Assembly: GCF_022921095.1 (NCBI RefSeq) | Contig: NZ_CP095053.1 | Span: 372,001 to 436,000, forward strand | Source: Hymenobacter aerilatus | GTDB lineage: Bacteria; Bacteroidota; Bacteroidia; Cytophagales; Hymenobacteraceae | Direction: 5' to 3' | Length of the DNA stretch: 64,000 nt | In this document: one piece after another, positions 61,013 through 64,000 of the stretch | How the letters are laid out: every line of letters starts with the position of its first letter | Numbering within the stretch: position 1 is the stretch's first letter | Notes under the pieces: model-generated | Databases searched by the model: none | The model's input: the letters and a program-made list of their open reading frames with translations, nothing else | Told to the model about the DNA's origin: nothing | Program-made: the position numbers and the translations under genes

Positions 61013-62029
61013 ATGCTGATCTGGACCCTTACACCCCTGCTATTGCCCCTGCGCTATACCTGGAAAATTGCCCGCAACGCTTCTGACAGCAAAACCAATC
61101 TAGTGGTACAGCTTACTGATGGGCAGGGGCAGTACCAGGGTAGGGGCGAGGCGGCGCCCAACGTGCGCTACGGGGAGTCGCCGGAGCGGCTGTTGCAGGA
61201 GTTTGGGCAGCTGCTGGCAGTGGGGCTGGGCCGTGTGAGCAGCTTGGCGGAACTGCAAGCCTTACTGACGGCCTACCCACCCGCCCACGCGTTGCGCTTT
61301 GCCTTAGAGTCGGCCTATCTGCACCGCGAGGCGGCACGATTGGGGCAGTCGGTGCCTGCGCTGCTGGGCGTACCCGCGCCGGCAGCACGTACGCCCACCG
61401 CGTTTTCCTTACCCATTATGGAACCGGGCGCTGTGGCTGGCTTTATGCAGGAGCAGGCCATGCAGCGCTTTCCTCTGCTGAAAATCAAAGTGAACCAGGA
61501 AAGTGGCTACGAGCTGCTGCGGGAGGTAGTGCGCGCCGCACCGGGGCACCTGTTGCTGATTGACGGCAATGAGTCCTGGGCCGATGCCGATGCTTTGTTG
61601 CTGTTCCTGGAGAAAATCGGGCAGTTGCCGGGCTTGCGCGTGCGCCTGCTGGAGCAGCCCCTACCCGCCGCCTGCACCACCGACTACGAATACCTGCGTC
61701 CCCGCACGCCCTACCCCCTGTTTGCCGATGAGTCGGTGACCGATACGGCCGATTTTGCGGCTATTGCCCAGCAGTTTCATGGCGTAAATATGAAGCTGAT
61801 GAAGGCCGGCGGTTATTATAATGGCCTACAGCTGTTTGCGCAAACCCGCGCTCATGGCCTGCAAACCATGCTGGGCTGCATGGTCGAAACCTCACTGGGC
61901 ATCTGGTCGGCCCTGCAGGTAAGTGCCCTAGCCGATGTATGCGACCTGGACGGCTTCCTAATTCTGCGCGACGAACCGTTTGGGCTAGTACGCGAGCAGG
62001 ATGGAGAGTTAGAAATGGCGGAGTTGTGA
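61013..62029 (+). CDS. Dipeptide epimerase (enolase superfamily, L-Ala-D/L-Glu type)
   Basis: A 338-residue cytoplasmic enzyme of the muconate-lactonising subgroup of the enolase superfamily. The catalytic and metal residues are visible: the Lys pair in LLKIKVN, D in LLIDGNESW, E in LLEQPLP, D in LFADES, and the second Lys in NMKLMKAGGYYNGLQLF, followed by TMLGCMVETSLG. The MLGCMxE block is characteristic of L-Ala-D/L-Glu epimerases, which recycle the murein dipeptide; the group is related to o-succinylbenzoate synthase, so other dipeptides are possible. The start is at 61013. Confidence 0.87.
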   Translation: MLIWTLTPLLLPLRYTWKIARNASDSKTNLVVQLTDGQGQYQGRGEAAPNVRYGESPERLLQEFGQLLAVGLGRVSSLAELQALLTAYPPAHALRFALESAYLHREAARLGQSVPALLGVPAPAARTPTAFSLPIMEPGAVAGFMQEQAMQRFPLLKIKVNQESGYELLREVVRAAPGHLLLIDGNESWADADALLLFLEKIGQLPGLRVRLLEQPLPAACTTDYEYLRPRTPYPLFADESVTDTADFAAIAQQFHGVNMKLMKAGGYYNGLQLFAQTRAHGLQTMLGCMVETSLGIWSALQVSALADVCDLDGFLILRDEPFGLVREQDGELEMAEL

Positions 62030-62040
62030 GCTTGTAAGTA

Positions 62041-62160
62041 GTGAGTAACAATACGGGTGTCATCCTGAGCTTGCGAAGGACCTTATCACGCTGGAATGAC
62101 AGGCGTACCAACGACTCGTTCTGCGGGCATAAGGTCCTTCGCAAGCTCAGGATGACACGC
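62041..62160. repeat. Intergenic inverted repeat, GTCATCCTGAG subtype
   Basis: GTGAGTAACAATACGGGTGT then CATCCTGAGCTTGCGAAGGA pairs with TCCTTCGCAAGCTCAGGATG then ACACGCATTTTCAC. The left flank through GTCATCCTGAG is identical to that at 18864. The loop has ACGACTCGTTCTGC. It lies between the convergent epimerase and DUF6799-like genes. Confidence 0.92.
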
Positions 62161-62205
62161 ATTTTCACTTCTCATTACCTACAAACTCACAACTTCACCT
62201 TTTCA

Positions 62206-62796
62206 CTATTTCGCTACTTGCTGAAGCTGCTGGTCCAGCTCTTTAAGTTGCTGGTCGAGCTGACGGGTATTGGGCGAGGTAGGCTGGCGGGAGAGTAGGT
62301 CAATTTTTTGGTTGAGCAGCCGTACTTTTTGCTCCATAAGCTGCAACTGCTGACGCTGGCGGCTCAGTTGCGCTTGTAAATCGGGTAGAGGTACCACTTG
62401 GCCCCGCTCCACATACTGCTCAAAGCGGGCCGCCGTGGCACCAACGGTATCGTGACGGGCCGCGGCGGCACTGCTTGGCGTGGCAAATACAATGTTGCCT
62501 GTACTGTTCACGTAGTCTCCTTCGTGCAGGGTCGTCATTTTGCCGCTGGGAAGCTCCACAATGCCACTTTTGTAATTTATTTTGGTGCCGTTGGCTAGCC
62601 GGATGTTTTTCGTGAGCGGCTGATAATTATTATCTTGATGAAGCACTACCTCTCCATTGCGAAACAGAAACTGGGCTCCTATGCCGTAGGCGACTGCACC
62701 CACAGGCCGGACGCGGGGAGTTTTATTCTGGGCTTTTGCAAACGGTGTGGCTGTCAGCATACTACCCATTAGCAAAAGGGAAAGAAACGTGCGCAT
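62206..62796 (-). CDS. Exported protein with DUF6799-like motif and C-terminal coiled coil
   Basis: A 196-residue exported protein. The signal peptide (FLSLLLMGSMLTATPFAKAQ) is followed by a short repeated beta motif: VAYGIGAQFLFRNGEVVLHQ, LTKNIRLANGTKINYKSGIV and GKMTTLHEGDYVNSTGNIVF, which resembles the two-stranded units of DUF6799-type proteins. The C-terminal 70 residues are a Gln/Leu-rich coiled coil (QLSRQRQQLQLMEQKVRLLN, QLDQQLKELDQQLQQVAK). Family assignment is tentative. ATG 62796 starts the signal. It is divergent from marR, and the operator lies between them. Confidence 0.78.
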   Translation of the reverse strand: MRTFLSLLLMGSMLTATPFAKAQNKTPRVRPVGAVAYGIGAQFLFRNGEVVLHQDNNYQPLTKNIRLANGTKINYKSGIVELPSGKMTTLHEGDYVNSTGNIVFATPSSAAAARHDTVGATAARFEQYVERGQVVPLPDLQAQLSRQRQQLQLMEQKVRLLNQKIDLLSRQPTSPNTRQLDQQLKELDQQLQQVAK

Positions 62797-62887
62797 ACGT
62801 TGCAGTTGAGAGTGAGAAAGTCTCCTCTACGCAACGGTACAATACAAGGACGGAGTAGTAGGTAGAGAAATTTTTTTGCGAAATATG

Positions 62888-62918
62888 TTGCGACATTAAA
62901 TGTATGTACATACATTTG
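62888..62918 (+). promoter_or_regulatory. marR promoter with overlapping operator palindrome
   Basis: TTG at 62888-62890 and an exact -7 element TACATTTG at 62911-62918 are separated by 20 bases. A perfect 20-base palindrome (AAATGTATGT-ACATACATTT, 62898-62917) fills the gap and covers most of the -7 element, 25 bases before marR. This is the expected size and place of a MarR operator, so the repressor probably blocks its own promoter. The same site may affect the divergent gene. Confidence 0.75.
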
Positions 62919-62942
62919 TATCGTTCATTCGCCGCGTAACTT

Positions 62943-63401
62943 ATGTCAGCCATGAAGATAGAGGATGCCATCAAACAGCCGGTTTTCAAGGACTCCTATC
63001 AGAAGGTGATGATTAACCTCTTATATACAGCTGGGTGGCTGGAGTTGCGGCAAGCCTCGGCTTTCCGCGAGTACGGTATCACTGGGCCTCAATATAATAT
63101 ACTGCGCATTCTGCGGGGGCAGCACCCCAAGCCAGCCACTGTAAATCTGCTGATAGAGCGGATGCTGGATAAGACCAGTAACGCCTCGCGCATTGTGGAT
63201 AAGCTAGAGGCCAAGCAGTTCGTGACGCGCACAGTATGCCCGAGCAACCGTCGTGCCGTGGACATCCGCATCACCGACGCTGGCCTAGCGTTGCTAGAAA
63301 GCATGCAGCCCGCGTTGGAAGAACAAAATACCGTGTTACAGAAGCTGAGCGCGGCCGAAGCCGAGCAACTCAGCGACTTACTAGATAAACTCCGGGACTG
63401 A
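62943..63401 (+). CDS. MarR-family transcriptional regulator
   Basis: A 152-residue winged-helix repressor. The dimerisation helices (FKDSYQKVMINLLYTAGWLE) precede the DNA-binding domain: the FREYGITGPQYNILRILRGQ segment, LLIERMLDKTSNASRIVDKL (recognition helix) and LEAKQFVTRTVCPSNRRAVD with IRITDAGLALLE (the wing). The ligand is unknown. It is followed at 33 bases by a YceI gene on the same strand, a pairing frequent in Bacteroidota. The operator palindrome lies directly upstream. ATG 62943 or an internal ATG at 62952 could serve as start. Confidence 0.93.
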   Translation: MSAMKIEDAIKQPVFKDSYQKVMINLLYTAGWLELRQASAFREYGITGPQYNILRILRGQHPKPATVNLLIERMLDKTSNASRIVDKLEAKQFVTRTVCPSNRRAVDIRITDAGLALLESMQPALEEQNTVLQKLSAAEAEQLSDLLDKLRD

Positions 63402-63434
63402 CGGCTTTCAGTCACATTCACTCCTTTTTTCATC

Positions 63435-64000
63435 ATGAAAAAAATCGTTTTGTCGGCTCTCGTGGCCGCCACTTTCCTCGGCACTTCTGCTTTTGTTGCT
63501 GCTCCTGGCACCAACGCTGTTCGAGTGGAAAAAGCTGCCGCTAAGACCTACAAAGTACAGCCGCAACTCAGCACCCTGGGTTGGGAAGGTAAAGCCGTAA
63601 CGCACGGCCACAATGGTACGGCTCAGTTTACGGGCGGTGAGCTGATGGTGAACGGTAATCAGTTGGTAGGCGGTACTGTTACGGTGGACATGACCACAGT
63701 AAAGACCACCGATATCAAAGATGCCGATAGCAACACCAAGTTTATGGGCCACATCAACTCGGATGATTTCTTCAGCACTTCTAAGTTTCCAACTGCTACC
63801 TTCAAAATCACGAAAGTAGCCTATATCAAAGGTGCCGCAGCTGATGCCAACAACGCCAACATCACCGGCGACCTAACCATCAAAGGCAAAACCAACAGCA
63901 TCACCTTCCCTGCCAAGGTAGGCGTGAAAAACGGCGTAGCTGCTGCCAGCGGTACTGCCACTGTTGACCGCACCAAGTACGACATCAAATACGGCTCGAA
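63435..64000 (+). CDS. YceI-family exported protein (cut by window edge)
   Basis: The first 188 codons of a YceI-family gene. The signal peptide (IVLSALVAATFLGTSAFVAA) is followed by the lipocalin-like YceI fold: KTYKVQPQLSTLGWEGKAVT, GELMVNGNQLVGGTVTVDMT, SDDFFSTSKFPTATFKITKV and NITGDLTIKGKTNSITFPAK. YceI proteins bind long isoprenoid chains in the periplasm; in bacteria the role is often stress-related or linked to quinone biosynthesis. It lies directly after marR and is very likely in the same operon, so MarR should control it. The C-terminus is missing. Confidence 0.93.
   Translation, partial: MKKIVLSALVAATFLGTSAFVAAPGTNAVRVEKAAAKTYKVQPQLSTLGWEGKAVTHGHNGTAQFTGGELMVNGNQLVGGTVTVDMTTVKTTDIKDADSNTKFMGHINSDDFFSTSKFPTATFKITKVAYIKGAAADANNANITGDLTIKGKTNSITFPAKVGVKNGVAAASGTATVDRTKYDIKYGS

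Noticed and set aside
2994-62160. CRISPR array or insertion-sequence remnants as an explanation for the repeats
   Set aside because: The copies are dispersed, not regularly spaced, carry no spacers, and no transposase gene or target-site duplication was seen.

Overview
The window looks like a chromosomal segment of a Bacteroidota member, most likely close to Hymenobacter (Cytophagales). The grounds are moderately high GC, SusC/SusD outer-membrane pairs, four secreted proteins with type IX secretion (T9SS) C-terminal domains, many lipoproteins, no clear Shine-Dalgarno sequences, and several promoters matching the Bacteroidota -7 element TAnnTTTG. I see no rRNA, tRNA, insertion sequence, phage gene or CRISPR array. 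Most of it reads as ordinary chromosome in short operons, with one clear riboswitch and one dense family of intergenic hairpin repeats.

Layout. 0-8 kb: a cut lipoprotein gene, shikimate genes aroB and aroA, then a minus-strand block with a HisKA_3 sensor kinase and a response regulator that has only its receiver domain, a 7-helix membrane protein, an unknown acidic protein, and exonuclease VII (xseB, xseA). 7.7-16.7 kb: two tandem M13 metallopeptidase lipoproteins, a cyclophilin lipoprotein, manganese catalase, an S1/P1-like nuclease and a kinase-like unknown. 16.7-24 kb: housekeeping genes (PncC, Ca2+/cation antiporter, acyl-CoA-binding protein, CDGSH protein, GNAT, deoxynucleoside kinase, DUF2461, MOSC). 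24-33 kb: two T9SS cargo proteins, a subtilase and a GHL10-type glycosidase. 33-45 kb: a SusC/SusD/lipoprotein uptake operon, a NagX-like acyltransferase, DUF2059, DUF2905 and a NagZ-beta-lactamase-type fusion. 45-52 kb: a large T9SS beta-helix/Ig-like protein, an SDR, and a cobalamin riboswitch ahead of metE. 52-64 kb: a carboxypeptidase-regulatory-like exported protein, a GAF protein, two lipoproteins, a dicarboxylate symporter, a PA14-T9SS protein, a dipeptide epimerase, and a MarR-YceI operon cut by the right edge.

How the genes work together. aroB/aroA make EPSP for aromatic amino acids. xseA/xseB encode both exonuclease VII subunits. The cobalamin riboswitch should switch off the B12-independent methionine synthase when B12 is present. 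The SusCD operon, NagX-like acyltransferase, NagZ fusion and dipeptide epimerase suggest, as inference only, scavenging of cell-wall or amino-sugar material. MarR probably represses its own operon through a palindrome that overlaps the -7 element.

The most unusual signals are: about 15 nested inverted repeats of one superfamily (core GTCATCCTGAG...GAAGGACCTT and a GAAGCATCTC variant), placed at most convergent gene ends and inside the susCD operon; a perfect 50-bp palindrome abutting the putative promoter of the acyl-CoA-binding protein gene; a possible four-gene signalling unit ending in a receiver-only regulator; and an unknown protein with a kinase-like motif pattern.
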